Shown piece by piece: positions 34,143 through 42,531 of a stretch of 47,146 nt of DNA; the stretch's first letter is position 1, and each line of letters opens with the position of its first letter. The stretch comes from Peptococcaceae bacterium (GTDB lineage Bacteria; Bacillota; Desulfitobacteriia; Desulfitobacteriales; Syntrophobotulaceae). The stretch is from the NCBI GenBank assembly GCA_009782825.1, contig WRII01000016.1:1-47146 (forward strand). The letters run 5' to 3'. A model generated the notes under the pieces. The model was given only the letters and a program-made list of their open reading frames with translations, was not told where the DNA came from and did not search any database. Both the position numbers and the translations under genes were made by a program.

Positions 34143-34301
34143 ATGCGAAAAAACTTAGATCTGATGCGGGTTCTCGGCGTACAAAGGCGCATTTCTCAAG
34201 GATGGGACATGGAAAATGATGGAATTAAATTTTGGATTATGTCAAGCTGTTATAATCCTGGAGAATTCAGGACCCTCAAACCCAGTATTCATGCGGGCTA
34301 A
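34143..34301 (+). CDS. Possible 52-residue small ORF
   Basis: ATG preceded by the very strong site AAAGGAGAGGGGG. Encodes MRKNLDLMRVLGVQRR… with no recognised domain. It lies in a 390-bp stretch between two toxin-antitoxin remnants that otherwise holds only a small inverted repeat (ACGGGT…ACCCGT, 34305-34328). May be a remnant or chance. Confidence 0.3.
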   Translation: MRKNLDLMRVLGVQRRISQGWDMENDGIKFWIMSSCYNPGEFRTLKPSIHAG

Positions 34302-34364
34302 AAACGGGTAGGGGTTGTGCAACCCGTCTTCCCCGAAAGAGGTTTGAAAAAGGGTCCAACACAG

Positions 34365-34387
34365 AAAAAGCCGCCATTCCTGGCGGC
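34365..34387 (-). terminator. Intrinsic terminator of the relB-yoeB pair
   Basis: Minus strand: GCCGCC, 6-nt loop, GGCGGC, then TTTTT. It is 19 nt past the toxin reading frame's stop. Confidence 0.8.
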
Positions 34388-34405
34388 GAAACTGTTTCAG
34401 TGGTT

Positions 34406-34735
34406 TCAGCTTAGTTCGTTATGCGTAACACGCTTCCTTAAAAACCTCATAATATGCCGCGTTGCGATCACAGACGGTAGGCTTTGAAACATTGTCCACA
34501 ATAGAGGGTTATCGTCAAGGATTCGATACAAAAGACGATTCTTTTTGTCAATTTCTCTGCTCCAATAACCTGACAGATTCTCTTTTAATGGTTCTGGGTG
34601 TCCGATACCACTATTACCGTTTCTGGAAATATCCCATATGAGTTGATTGATTTTCTTCAGCATCCGCTTGTCCGTAGTCTGCCAAAAGATATACTCCTCC
34701 AGCCCGTTTATCGTGAAGCTGATGTTATCAATCAT
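34406..34735 (-). CDS. YoeB/Txe-family toxin with frameshifted C-terminus
   Basis: Residues 1-76 align with YoeB, an mRNA interferase acting on translating ribosomes: 'EEYIFWQTTDKRMLKKINQLI', 'GHPEPLKENLSGYWSREID' with conserved Glu and Arg, 'NRLLYRILDD'. After that, the frame diverges into about 33 unrelated residues. Dropping one C in the AACCCTC run gives 'LYCGQCFKAYRL' and a stop, aligning the family's Cys and terminal Tyr at normal spacing, though the catalytic His is Ala. So the toxin is probably inactive. Starts inside the antitoxin gene (8-bp overlap). Confidence 0.75.
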   Translation of the reverse strand: MIDNISFTINGLEEYIFWQTTDKRMLKKINQLIWDISRNGNSGIGHPEPLKENLSGYWSREIDKKNRLLYRILDDNPLLWTMFQSLPSVIATRHIMRFLRKRVTHNELS

Positions 34736-35003
34736 TTTCCATGGACTCCAATTCCGCAAGGGTCTTTGTAACGACTTGCCCGGTTTTGGCTTGTTCGATT
34801 GATTCTAATATCCGTTTCATATTATGTTCATTATAATAACCATCATAGGCTTTAAGCTCAAACGGTATTGCCTGAGCCCTTATCGCCTGGCGGAAAAATA
34901 TATTGATAGCAGTTGACATATTCAATCCAATTCTACTAAATAGGATTTCAGCATCCCGCTTTATCTCCTCATCAATACGGATTGTCAGATTTGTTTGTGC
35001 CAT
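34728..35003 (-). CDS. RelB/DinJ-type antitoxin
   Basis: 91 residues. N-terminal ribbon-helix-helix: 'TNLTIRIDEEIKRDAEILFSRIGLNMSTAINIFFRQAI', typical of DinJ/RelB. C-terminal helix ('ILESIEQAKTGQVVTKTLAELESMEN') would wrap the toxin. GGGAGGACC ribosome site. Usually represses its own operon by binding a palindrome near the promoter. Confidence 0.88.
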   Translation of the reverse strand: MAQTNLTIRIDEEIKRDAEILFSRIGLNMSTAINIFFRQAIRAQAIPFELKAYDGYYNEHNMKRILESIEQAKTGQVVTKTLAELESMEND

Positions 35004-35042
35004 ATTAAAGGTCCTCCCTTTTTATTCGCTTGCCGCACTAAC

Positions 35043-35071
35043 ATTATATAATATATTATGTGCATTGTAAA
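35043..35071 (-). promoter_or_regulatory. relB promoter with overlapping palindrome
   Basis: Minus strand TTTACA, 17-nt spacer, TATAAT. The AT palindrome ATAATATATTAT lies in the spacer, a likely RelB operator. Confidence 0.7.
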
Positions 35072-35391
35072 TGCGTGCGTTCTTTAACTGCAAAATCCGT
35101 GATCTGTGATGATTATATTATCCACCTTAGATTTCGAGATTATATTCTCCGCAGGAACGGGTTGTTTTCTTACCCAAATGCAACTGACTGCCAAGGTCGA
35201 TATAGGGCAGGTAGTGTGTTATATTGCCAAAATAACTGATTTTACCAACAAAACCATTGATCGGATGGTTGTTGGAATTGATGTGTATTCATAATTTTTG
35301 GACCTTCCCCCCAAAAGGGGATTAAAACTTGACGAAATCCATAGAAATCATTTAAAATCCTTATAGGAGGTTGATAAGGGGAGGTTGATTT
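35072..35391 (+). other. Gene-poor gap before hslV
   Basis: One open frame (35106-35294, about 62 codons) has no ribosome site and no recognised domain; not called. A small CCCC…GGGG hairpin lies at about 35307-35320. Confidence 0.4.
35329..35358 (+). promoter_or_regulatory. Promoter for hslV
   Basis: TTGACG, 18-nt spacer, TAAAAT, 34 nt before the hslV ATG. It would give hslVU expression apart from xerC. Confidence 0.6.
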
Positions 35392-35925
35392 ATGTTTGAA
35401 GGGACAACCATATTAGCGATCCGCAAAGAGGGGCAGACTGCGGTGGCGGGCGATGGTCAAGTGACTTTTGGCCAGGCCACTATTATGAAGCATAGAGCGC
35501 GGAAAGTCCGGCGGCTCTATCACGGTAATGTCTTAGCAGGATTTGCCGGGTCAGTGGCCGATGCATTCACCCTCTTTGATAAATTCGAAAAGAAGCTTGA
35601 GGAATACCATGGCAACCTCCAGCGATCGGCTGTTGAACTGGCCAAGGAATGGCGGACGGACCGCATGCTGCGCAACCTGGAAGCTTTGCTGATTGTCACG
35701 GATCGGGACAACCTGCTGGTCATTTCAGGATCCGGAGAAGTCATTGAACCCGATGATGGTGTTGCGGCCATCGGATCCGGAGGCAACTTCGCCTTGGCAG
35801 CGGCCCGGGCGCTGGCGAGTCACACGGATATGACGGCAGGACAAATGGTGCTGGAGGCCATGAAAATCGCGGCGTCGATTTGTGTTTACACCAATGATCA
35901 GATTGTGGTAGAAGAATTGGATTAA
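35392..35925 (+). CDS. hslV: ATP-dependent protease subunit HslV (ClpQ)
   Basis: N-terminal-nucleophile peptidase that pairs with the HslU ATPase to degrade proteins. 177 residues; '[25 protein letters not shown]' places a Thr near the start as the nucleophile (after processing of MFEG), with '[17 protein letters not shown]' and '[17 protein letters not shown]'. GGGGAGG ribosome site. Next to hslU and codY, as in other Firmicutes. Confidence 0.96.
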   Translation: MFEGTTILAIRKEGQTAVAGDGQVTFGQATIMKHRARKVRRLYHGNVLAGFAGSVADAFTLFDKFEKKLEEYHGNLQRSAVELAKEWRTDRMLRNLEALLIVTDRDNLLVISGSGEVIEPDDGVAAIGSGGNFALAAARALASHTDMTAGQMVLEAMKIAASICVYTNDQIVVEELD

Positions 35926-35940
35926 CTGAAGGAGGCCCTT

Positions 35941-37326
35941 ATGGAGCAATTGACCCCGCGAGAAACTGTTGCGGAACTGGATAAATACATTGTCGGTCAG
36001 GACGAGGCCAAAAAAGCGGTCGCGATTGCGCTGCGCAACCGTTACCGCAGATCTTTGCTGTCCGAAGAGCTGCAGGAAAATATTCTTCCTAAAAATATCC
36101 TGATGATCGGCCCCACGGGGGTCGGGAAAACAGAAATCGCCCGCCGCCTGGCTAAGCTGGTTAAGGCGCCTTTCAGCAAGGTGGAAGCCACTAAATTCAC
36201 GGAGGTCGGGTATGTGGGGCGCGATGTGGAATCGATTATACGGGATCTGACGGAAGCGGCGCTCCGCATGGTCAAAACGGAAAAGATGCTGGAAGCGGAA
36301 CCGGCGGCCCGGGCTGTGGTGGAGGATCGGCTGCTGGCCTTGTTGGCGCCTGGGCCTCAGCGGGAAACTACGGGGGGGAATCCCTTTCAGCTTTTGTTTG
36401 GGGGCCAGAGTGCTCCTGAGGAAGAGGAACAGGAGATTTCTCCGGAGACAGCTCGGGAGCGGAAGAGCTTGCGCGCGCGCCTGCAAGGAGGTGAGCTGGA
36501 GGACTGTAAGGTAACAGTGGAAGTGGAAGAGAGCTCGTCCTATGCGGATGCCCTTGGCGCGACGGGCCTGGAAATGGGGATTAACCTGCAAGAGATGATG
36601 TCGGGGATGTTTCCCAAGAAAAGGAAAAAGAGAACGGTGACAGTTCGTGAGGCGCGGCGTATTTTGACTCAGGAAGAAGCGCAAAACAGGGTTGATCATG
36701 ATGAAGCGGTTCAGGAAGCGATTCGGCGTACGGAGCAGGAAGGCATCGTTTTTCTCGATGAGATTGATAAAGTGGCGGGCAAAGAGGGGGGGAGCGGCCC
36801 GGATATATCCCGGGAGGGTGTCCAGAGGGATATTCTTCCTTTGGTGGAAGGATCTACGGTAATGACCAAGTATGGTCCTGTTAAGACGGATCATATCCTC
36901 TTTATTGCTGCGGGGGCGTTTCATGTTTCCAAACCGTCAGATCTTATCCCTGAACTCCAGGGCCGATTCCCGATTCGGGTGGAGTTGGAATCTCTGAAGG
37001 TTTCGGATTTCCAGAGGATTTTGACCGAGCCGCATTTTTCGCTGCTCAAACAGGCCGGCGCTTTGCTGGCGGCCGATGGGGTTGAGGTGACTTTCACAGA
37101 GAGTGCAATTCAGGAGTTGGCGCAAATGGCGTTTCGGGTCAATGAGTCTACGGAAAATATTGGCGCGCGCCGACTGCATACTATGGTGGAGAAGATGCTG
37201 GAAGAGATTTCCTTTGATGCGCCGGAGCTGCCGGAAGGATATCAATTAGAGATCAGCAAAGAATATGTCAAGAAGCGTGTGGAGGATATTATCACGAATC
37301 AGGATCTTTCGCGTTATATACTCTAG
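35941..37326 (+). CDS. hslU: HslU (ClpY) ATPase
   Basis: AAA+ unfoldase of HslVU. 461 residues: Walker A 'GPTGVGKTE' (57-65), '[16 protein letters not shown]' pore loop (G-Y-V-G), a long variable I-domain from about 110 to 240, Walker B '[11 protein letters not shown]', sensor '[12 protein letters not shown]' and '[16 protein letters not shown]', ending in the conserved 'YIL' that docks into HslV. AAGGAGG ribosome site 15 nt after hslV. Confidence 0.97.
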   Translation: MEQLTPRETVAELDKYIVGQDEAKKAVAIALRNRYRRSLLSEELQENILPKNILMIGPTGVGKTEIARRLAKLVKAPFSKVEATKFTEVGYVGRDVESIIRDLTEAALRMVKTEKMLEAEPAARAVVEDRLLALLAPGPQRETTGGNPFQLLFGGQSAPEEEEQEISPETARERKSLRARLQGGELEDCKVTVEVEESSSYADALGATGLEMGINLQEMMSGMFPKKRKKRTVTVREARRILTQEEAQNRVDHDEAVQEAIRRTEQEGIVFLDEIDKVAGKEGGSGPDISREGVQRDILPLVEGSTVMTKYGPVKTDHILFIAAGAFHVSKPSDLIPELQGRFPIRVELESLKVSDFQRILTEPHFSLLKQAGALLAADGVEVTFTESAIQELAQMAFRVNESTENIGARRLHTMVEKMLEEISFDAPELPEGYQLEISKEYVKKRVEDIITNQDLSRYIL

Positions 37327-37390
37327 CGGAAAAGCCTTTGATGGGGATCCTGGAGGGTTATATACCAAAAGGACTTAATATATATTTCTA

Positions 37391-37440
37391 TAGATATCCG
37401 AAGACATCCGAAGACATCTGAAGACACCCAAAGACATCTG
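37391..37440 (+). repeat. Five 10-bp tandem repeats before codY
   Basis: Units TAGATATCCG, AAGACATCCG, AAGACATCTG, AAGACACCCA, AAGACATCTG, exactly 10 bp apart, ending 20 nt before the codY GTG. The helical phasing would suit a regulator, but slippage is also possible. Confidence 0.75.
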
Positions 37441-37460
37441 AGAAAGGGAGATAAAAAATA

Positions 37461-38264
37461 GTGGATCCATTATTGGCATTATTGGAGAGAACACGTGCCG
37501 TGAGCAAACTGATTCAAAGATCAGCGGGACAGCCTGTGGATTTTGAAGAGATGGCTGAGGTTCTCCAACAGCAGATTGAAGCAAACTGCTATATTATTGG
37601 CCGGCGCGGCAAGATTTTAGGGTATAGTTTTATGGACAATTTTACCTGCCGCTCAATGTCTGATATTGTTGTTCATGCGGAACGTTTTCCGGAAAGTTAT
37701 AATGAGGGGCTGCGGGTGATTCTGGAGACGAGCGCCAATATTATGCAAGATGAGAACATATGCGTCTTTAATAAGGACAGCGACTGCCTTTTTTCCAAGA
37801 AAATCAGTACGATCGTTCCTATTTTGGGTGGCGGCGAACGGGTGGGAACTCTGATATTGGCTAAGTTTAATAAATATTTTGACTCGGCGGATCTGATTTT
37901 GGCGGAATATGGGGCGACTATTATTGGGATGGAAATTCTGCGCAATAAGGCGGAACAGGCTGAAGAGGAAGCCCGGAAAAAGGCGGCTGTCCAAATCGCG
38001 GTGGGGACTTTGTCGTACTCTGAATTGGAGGCTGTTGAACATATTTTTGCCGAGCTGGTGGGGGGAGAGGGGCTTTTGGTCGCCAGCAAAATCGCGGATC
38101 GGGTCGGCATTACCCGCTCGGTCATTGTCAATGCCCTCAGAAAGTTTGAATCGGCCGGCGTGATCGAATCAAAGTCTTTAGGGATGAAAGGGACTTTTAT
38201 CCGTATTCTTAATGATTACCTGTTGGAGGAACTGGATAAGAATGTTAAACACACACTGCGGTGA
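37461..38264 (+). CDS. codY: GTP-sensing global repressor CodY
   Basis: Senses GTP and branched-chain amino acids and represses stationary-phase genes. 267 residues: N-terminal GAF domain ('[17 protein letters not shown]', '[36 protein letters not shown]') and C-terminal winged helix ('[40 protein letters not shown]', about 209-250). GTG start with AAGGGAG. Confidence 0.96.
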   Translation: MDPLLALLERTRAVSKLIQRSAGQPVDFEEMAEVLQQQIEANCYIIGRRGKILGYSFMDNFTCRSMSDIVVHAERFPESYNEGLRVILETSANIMQDENICVFNKDSDCLFSKKISTIVPILGGGERVGTLILAKFNKYFDSADLILAEYGATIIGMEILRNKAEQAEEEARKKAAVQIAVGTLSYSELEAVEHIFAELVGGEGLLVASKIADRVGITRSVIVNALRKFESAGVIESKSLGMKGTFIRILNDYLLEELDKNVKHTLR

Positions 38265-38326
38265 ATGTGAGAGTGAATTTCGCATCAGCGAAACGCGAAC
38301 GCGAATATCAAAAAGGAGGGTGCAAT

Positions 38327-38869
38327 ATGGCTTACAATGAGTACACCTATCGCATGAAACCTGTGGTTATACCGGGGATAGTTTATTTGGTGTTCTTTCC
38401 GATCTGCTTGCTTGTTGCGAATATGTATTTCCCGATTGTAAATGCGGCTTTGTATACTCTGTTTGGTATTTATGGTGTGACGGCGGTGGTGATTTTCTGT
38501 ATATGGGCCTTGGCAGGAACCAGAAGAATTATTGTGGATGAGCACGCAATTATTATAAGTGATATGTTGTCAAGAAGGGTGTTTGATCCCGGCAATATTC
38601 AACGGATCAAGTTTTCTCGCAGCTCGGATAAGAAAAAAGAGTTTGTCAGGATACGCACCCGCGGATACACGGCTCTTCTGTCGGATTTTTATACTCCTTA
38701 TGATCGTCTTTTGCTTGACATTGAAAATTATATCTACTCCTATAATATCCGGACCAATCTGAAGATGCCCCCGCGTGGAACTCCGCGGTCTCAGGGGGAT
38801 GCGAGGGAATTCGAAAATACTTATACCGGAAACAAAGATAAACGTTTCCGGGGATATGCGAATAAGTAA
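38327..38869 (+). CDS. Two-helix membrane protein with PH-like domain
   Basis: 180 residues. Two membrane helices (about 13-33 and 38-62) then a compact 'TRRIIVDEHAIIISDMLSRRVFDPGNIQRIKFSRSSDKKKEFVRI' segment, resembling bacterial PH-like (DUF304-type) domains, and a disordered basic tail. The ATG has AAGGAGGG 6 nt upstream. Downstream of codY. Function unknown. Confidence 0.75.
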   Translation: MAYNEYTYRMKPVVIPGIVYLVFFPICLLVANMYFPIVNAALYTLFGIYGVTAVVIFCIWALAGTRRIIVDEHAIIISDMLSRRVFDPGNIQRIKFSRSSDKKKEFVRIRTRGYTALLSDFYTPYDRLLLDIENYIYSYNIRTNLKMPPRGTPRSQGDAREFENTYTGNKDKRFRGYANK

Positions 38870-38871
38870 AA

Positions 38872-39687
38872 GTGAGTAAGGCACCGGCGTCCACAGTACC
38901 GACATCCACAGTACCGACATCCACAGTATCGGCGTCGACGGAATCGGCAGCTGTCCGGGGGATTGGCGTTCTCAATGAAAAGTCTGTCCATAGCTTGCTC
39001 AAATCCTATATTGAGCCTGATATGTCTTGCCATGAGGTGAGGCTGCAGGGTTTTGTTGTTGATATTTTGCGTGAAGATGAGGTCTACGAGATCCAGTCGC
39101 GCCGCTTTTATGTGTTGCGCCATAAGCTGAGTAAGCTGCTGGAGACCCACAAGGTCACAGTGGTTTATCCTGTGGTGCGTCAAAAATGGATTATTTGGGT
39201 GGATGAGGAGTCAGGTCAAGTGGTACGCCGGCGCAAATCACCGAAAATGGGCAGGGCTTGCCATATTCTCGCGGAACTCTACGGGATTCGAGACTTATTA
39301 GCTCATGAGAACTTGTCCTTTGCTGTGGTGAGTCTTGATGCTGAGGAGTATCGGCGGGCGCCTAGGCGTACATCCGGGGAAAAAACTGGATCCGCCGAAG
39401 CTCATGTCTGCAAAGGCCGCTCTCATAAAGGCCAAGACCGCCTGGAGTGTATTCCTTTGGTCTGGCATGATATGACCTGTTTTGGCGGAACACGGGAACG
39501 GGGATTGGAACGGGTCTTGCCTGAATTTCCTGAGTTGGCAGGTGAATTTACATCTTTGGAATTTGGCCGGGCGGCGCGCTTGCCGCGACATGAGGATGTC
39601 CATAAGGCGATGAAGGTTCTGAGTGCAGCGGATGTGATTCGGTGTGTGGGAAAGCAGGGGCGACGATGTGTTTATAGGAAGGCTTGA
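38872..39687 (+). CDS. Conserved hypothetical protein with nuclease-like core
   Basis: 271 residues. An N-terminal Ser/Thr repeat (about 7-26) precedes 'GIGVLNEKSVHSLLKSYIEPDMS', then 'GFVVDILREDEVYEIQSRRFYVLRHKLSKLL', whose D…ExQ pattern resembles PD-(D/E)xK nucleases. Next 'VVYPVVRQKWIIWVDEESG'. The C-terminal part is Arg-rich. It could be a DUF8091-like family. Start GTG follows the membrane-protein stop by 2 nt, without a clear ribosome site. Activity is inferred only. Confidence 0.7.
   Translation: MSKAPASTVPTSTVPTSTVSASTESAAVRGIGVLNEKSVHSLLKSYIEPDMSCHEVRLQGFVVDILREDEVYEIQSRRFYVLRHKLSKLLETHKVTVVYPVVRQKWIIWVDEESGQVVRRRKSPKMGRACHILAELYGIRDLLAHENLSFAVVSLDAEEYRRAPRRTSGEKTGSAEAHVCKGRSHKGQDRLECIPLVWHDMTCFGGTRERGLERVLPEFPELAGEFTSLEFGRAARLPRHEDVHKAMKVLSAADVIRCVGKQGRRCVYRKA
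38890..38949 (+). repeat. Four 15-bp tandem repeats at the start of the nuclease-like gene
   Basis: Units TCCACAGTACCGACA (twice exactly), TCCACAGTATCGGCG and TCGACGGAATCGGCA, encoding STVPT, STVPT, STVSA and STESA. Confidence 0.9.
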
Positions 39688-39759
39688 AAAATTCCCAATA
39701 TTTATAAATTTAAAATTCGGCATATGGGAAAATAAATTCATAAATAACGAAAAACTTGA

Positions 39760-39788
39760 TTGACGAAGAGTTGACGCAATGCTATCCT
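39760..39788 (+). promoter_or_regulatory. Promoter upstream of the IclR gene
   Basis: TTGACG, 17-nt spacer, TATCCT. The leader to the iclR start is about 175 nt and holds an unused strong ribosome site (AAAGGAGGAAGTG, 39828-39842) with a 3-codon frame, and three CACACCA/GACACCA repeats at 39875-39911. Confidence 0.5.
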
Positions 39789-39969
39789 TAAAGGGAAGAG
39801 ATGTCGAATTCTTGAATTCTTATTGATATAAAGGAGGAAGTGGTCAGATAAGCGAAAATTAACACATATCAGGTGGGACACCATCAGGCGGCACACCATG
39901 GCGGCACACCAGATCAGCTGAAATACCGGCTTAAATGAAAAAATGAACACTGAACAAGGAAGCGATCAA

Positions 39970-40758
39970 ATGAGAGAGTCAGAGAAAAAAGGATCTCATG
40001 TACAATCGGTGGCGCGGGCGCTGCAGCTGTTAGAGATGCTGGCGGACGAGAGTCAGGATCTGACTTTGACGGAGATCGCAGATCGTCTGGGGTGGCCCAA
40101 GAGTACGGTTCACGGCATTCTGGCAACTTTGCGGGAATACCGTTTTGTGGATCAATCCGTTCAGAACGGGCGGTATCGCTTAGGGGTTCGGTTATTTGAA
40201 TTTGGCCACAAAGTGGCTCGAAACTGGGAGATTCGCGAAGTCGCGCTGCCCGTCATGCGTAAATTAAACAGGCAGTTTGGGGAAATGGTGCAGCTGGCTA
40301 CTGAAGATGCCGGTGAGGTGCTCTATATAGAAAAAATCGATTCTACCCATATCATTCGTATCGTCTCTGAACTGGGAGCGCGGCTGCCTATGCACTGCAG
40401 TGGACTGGGAAAAGCCTTGTTGGCGTATCGTACCCCAGGACAGGTGAAACGTATTGTGACACAGAGAGGAATGCGTCTTATGACTTCCCGAACCATTACG
40501 GATCCGATCCAGATGGAAGCGGAACTGGCAAAAATCAGGGAACAGGGCTACGCTATGGATGACCAGGAGATTATGGAGGGGCTGCGTTGTGTCGCGGCGC
40601 CCATCCGCAGCAAGGACGGAGATGTCCGCTATGCCGTCAGTGTGTCTGGCTTGGCGGAGCGGTTGACGGGAGAACATTTGGAGAACGTGAAGGCGGCGGT
40701 TGTGGAATCGGCTGATGAGATATCTTATCTCATGGGCTACAGAGACTCGGAACTCTAG
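39970..40758 (+). CDS. IclR-family regulator of the catechol operon
   Basis: About 262 residues. N-terminal winged helix ('SVARALQLLEMLADESQDLTLTEIADRLGWPKSTVHGILATLREYRFV') and C-terminal effector domain ('LNRQFGEMVQLATEDAGEVLYIEKI', 'MHCSGLGKALLAY', 'GYAMDDQEIMEGLRCVAAPI'). Start set at the ATG 7 nt after AAGGAAG; an earlier ATG lacks such a site. Same direction as, and just upstream of, the operon; it likely binds the palindrome at 40784. Effector unknown, probably an aromatic or ring-cleavage compound. Confidence 0.9.
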   Translation: MRESEKKGSHVQSVARALQLLEMLADESQDLTLTEIADRLGWPKSTVHGILATLREYRFVDQSVQNGRYRLGVRLFEFGHKVARNWEIREVALPVMRKLNRQFGEMVQLATEDAGEVLYIEKIDSTHIIRIVSELGARLPMHCSGLGKALLAYRTPGQVKRIVTQRGMRLMTSRTITDPIQMEAELAKIREQGYAMDDQEIMEGLRCVAAPIRSKDGDVRYAVSVSGLAERLTGEHLENVKAAVVESADEISYLMGYRDSEL

Positions 40759-40783
40759 CCCTGCGTCTGGAGTCTATTCTGAC

Positions 40784-40799
40784 TTGGTACATGTTCCAA
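40784..40799 (+). promoter_or_regulatory. Likely IclR operator upstream of the catechol operon
   Basis: TTGGTACATGTTCCAA is a 16-bp palindrome except for one symmetric T/T pair, shaped like known IclR sites (TGG…CCA). It overlaps a weak -35 (TTGGTA) with TATCTT 18 nt downstream, and lies 56 nt before the hydrolase start. Confidence 0.6.
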
Positions 40800-40854
40800 T
40801 AAGCTGATATCTTTCAGCGTTATTTTAAAAATCATTCTTATAAGGAGGATTCTC

Positions 40855-41676
40855 ATGAGCAGCAGACCGGAAATTGCGAACAGCATTCAAACAGGTACCT
40901 TTACAACGAATTATCACGATCTGGGTCAGGGAGACCCTATTGTATTTTTGCATGGAAGCGGCCCGGGGGTCTCGGCGTGGGCAAACTGGAACAAGCTGTT
41001 TCCGATTATGAAAGACCACTTTCGCTTGGTAGCTCCGGATATGGCAGGATTTGGTTTTTCGGAACGTGTTCCTGACGCGGTTTATAATATGAACAACTGG
41101 GTGCAGCAGGTGATTGATCTCTTTGATGCGTTGAAGATTGACAAGGCCAATTTAGTGGGTAATTCTTTTGGGGGAGCCTTGGCTTTGAGCATGGCTATTA
41201 AATACCCGGAACGCATCAACAAATTGGTGCTTATGGGCAGTATGGGCGTCAGTTTTCCGCTGACTTACGGATTGGATCAAGCATGGGGCTATGAGCCCAG
41301 TGAAGCCAACATGGAAGAATTGTTGGAGATTTTTACTTATAATCATAGTTTTGTGACAAAGGATCTGGTGAAGACCCGGTACGAATCCAGCATTCAACCG
41401 GGATTTCAGGAGAGTTTTTCATCGATGTTCCCAGCGCCCCGGCAAAAAGGAGTGGAGAATATGGCGGGCAACAAAGCCTATATTCGCAACATTCCTCATG
41501 AGACGCTGATTATTCACGGCCGGGAGGATCGGGTGATTCCGCTGGAGAACTCCTTCGAGCTGCTGCAGCTTATTGACAACGCTCAACTTCATGTATTTGG
41601 TCATTGCGGTCATTGGACACAAATTGAGAAGACAGCGGAATTTGCTGACCTTTTGTTGAGGTTTTTTAAAAGATAA
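40855..41676 (+). CDS. 2-Hydroxymuconate-semialdehyde hydrolase-like alpha/beta hydrolase
   Basis: C-C bond hydrolase after ring cleavage: makes 2-oxopent-4-enoate (plus formate or acetate). 273 residues; 'IVFLHGSGPGVSAWANW' oxyanion region, nucleophile 'GNSFGG' (Ser104), Asp225 in 'HGREDRVIP', His253 in 'GHCGHWTQIE'. Closest in feel to XylF/DmpD/TodF. AAGGAGG ribosome site. First gene of a tightly packed operon of six. Confidence 0.9.
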   Translation: MSSRPEIANSIQTGTFTTNYHDLGQGDPIVFLHGSGPGVSAWANWNKLFPIMKDHFRLVAPDMAGFGFSERVPDAVYNMNNWVQQVIDLFDALKIDKANLVGNSFGGALALSMAIKYPERINKLVLMGSMGVSFPLTYGLDQAWGYEPSEANMEELLEIFTYNHSFVTKDLVKTRYESSIQPGFQESFSSMFPAPRQKGVENMAGNKAYIRNIPHETLIIHGREDRVIPLENSFELLQLIDNAQLHVFGHCGHWTQIEKTAEFADLLLRFFKR

Positions 41677-41694
41677 GTGAAAGAAGGAACTTAC

Positions 41695-42531
41695 ATGGAT
41701 AAAAAGATGATCGGCGAATTTGCCCAGGCTCTATTTGACGCGGAACAGTCCCACCAAGGGGTGCAGCCCCTCACTGAGAGGAATCCTGCCTTTAATGTGG
41801 ATGCGGCCTATGAGGTACAGATGAAAAATGTGTCACGGGCGCAGGGCATGGGATATCAGATATCCGGCAAGAAGATAGGGTTGACCTCACTGCCCATGCA
41901 AAAACAGATGGGTGTCGGGGAACCGGACTATGGGCACTTGTTTGAAGCTATGGAATGCAAGGATGGCTGTATTAACACGGAGGTCCTGATCCAGCCGAAA
42001 ATTGAGGCGGAATTGGCTTTTGTTTTGAAAAAGGATCTCAGAGGCGGCAGCGTGACTGTGGCGGATGTGGATGAGGCTACGGAGTACGTGGTGGGGGCTT
42101 TTGAGATTGTGGACAGCCGCGTGGCGGACTGGCGTATTAAACTGCCGGATACCATAGCGGATAATGCTTCGTCGGGCCGTTATGTGCTGGGTCAGACGCG
42201 CATTACCCCTAAATCGATTGATCTGGCTGCGGTGGCCATGAAGCTTTATAAGATGACATATGCGGGGGATCAAGCCGCCGCGCCGGCGGGACAGGTTTCT
42301 TCGGCGGCTTCTATGGCGTTGCTGGGGGAAGGCACGGGGGCGGCTGTGATGGGGGATCCCCGGATGGCTGTGGCGTGGCTGGCGAATAAGCTCTGGGATT
42401 ATGGTGTGGAGTTAAAAGCTGGAGAAGTGGTGCTGTCCGGTGCGTTTTCCGCGGCGCCGGCGGCTCAAAAGGGTGACGTATTCCGGGTGGACTTCACCGA
42501 TTTCGGAAGCGTGGAGGCGAGGTTTGTATGA
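41695..42531 (+). CDS. 2-Oxopent-4-enoate hydratase (DmpE/XylJ/MhpD)
   Basis: Adds water to 2-hydroxypenta-2,4-dienoate, giving 4-hydroxy-2-oxovalerate. 278 residues; '[29 protein letters not shown]', '[16 protein letters not shown]' with metal-binding Glu residues, and '[25 protein letters not shown]'. The ATG follows GAAGGAAC; a GTG 18 nt upstream abuts the hydrolase stop. Ends overlapping the next gene. Confidence 0.93.
   Translation: MDKKMIGEFAQALFDAEQSHQGVQPLTERNPAFNVDAAYEVQMKNVSRAQGMGYQISGKKIGLTSLPMQKQMGVGEPDYGHLFEAMECKDGCINTEVLIQPKIEAELAFVLKKDLRGGSVTVADVDEATEYVVGAFEIVDSRVADWRIKLPDTIADNASSGRYVLGQTRITPKSIDLAAVAMKLYKMTYAGDQAAAPAGQVSSAASMALLGEGTGAAVMGDPRMAVAWLANKLWDYGVELKAGEVVLSGAFSAAPAAQKGDVFRVDFTDFGSVEARFV

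Noticed and set aside
35106..35294. 62-codon open frame before hslV
   Set aside because: No ribosome site, unusual composition, no family; between relB promoter and hslV promoter. Treated as chance or remnant.
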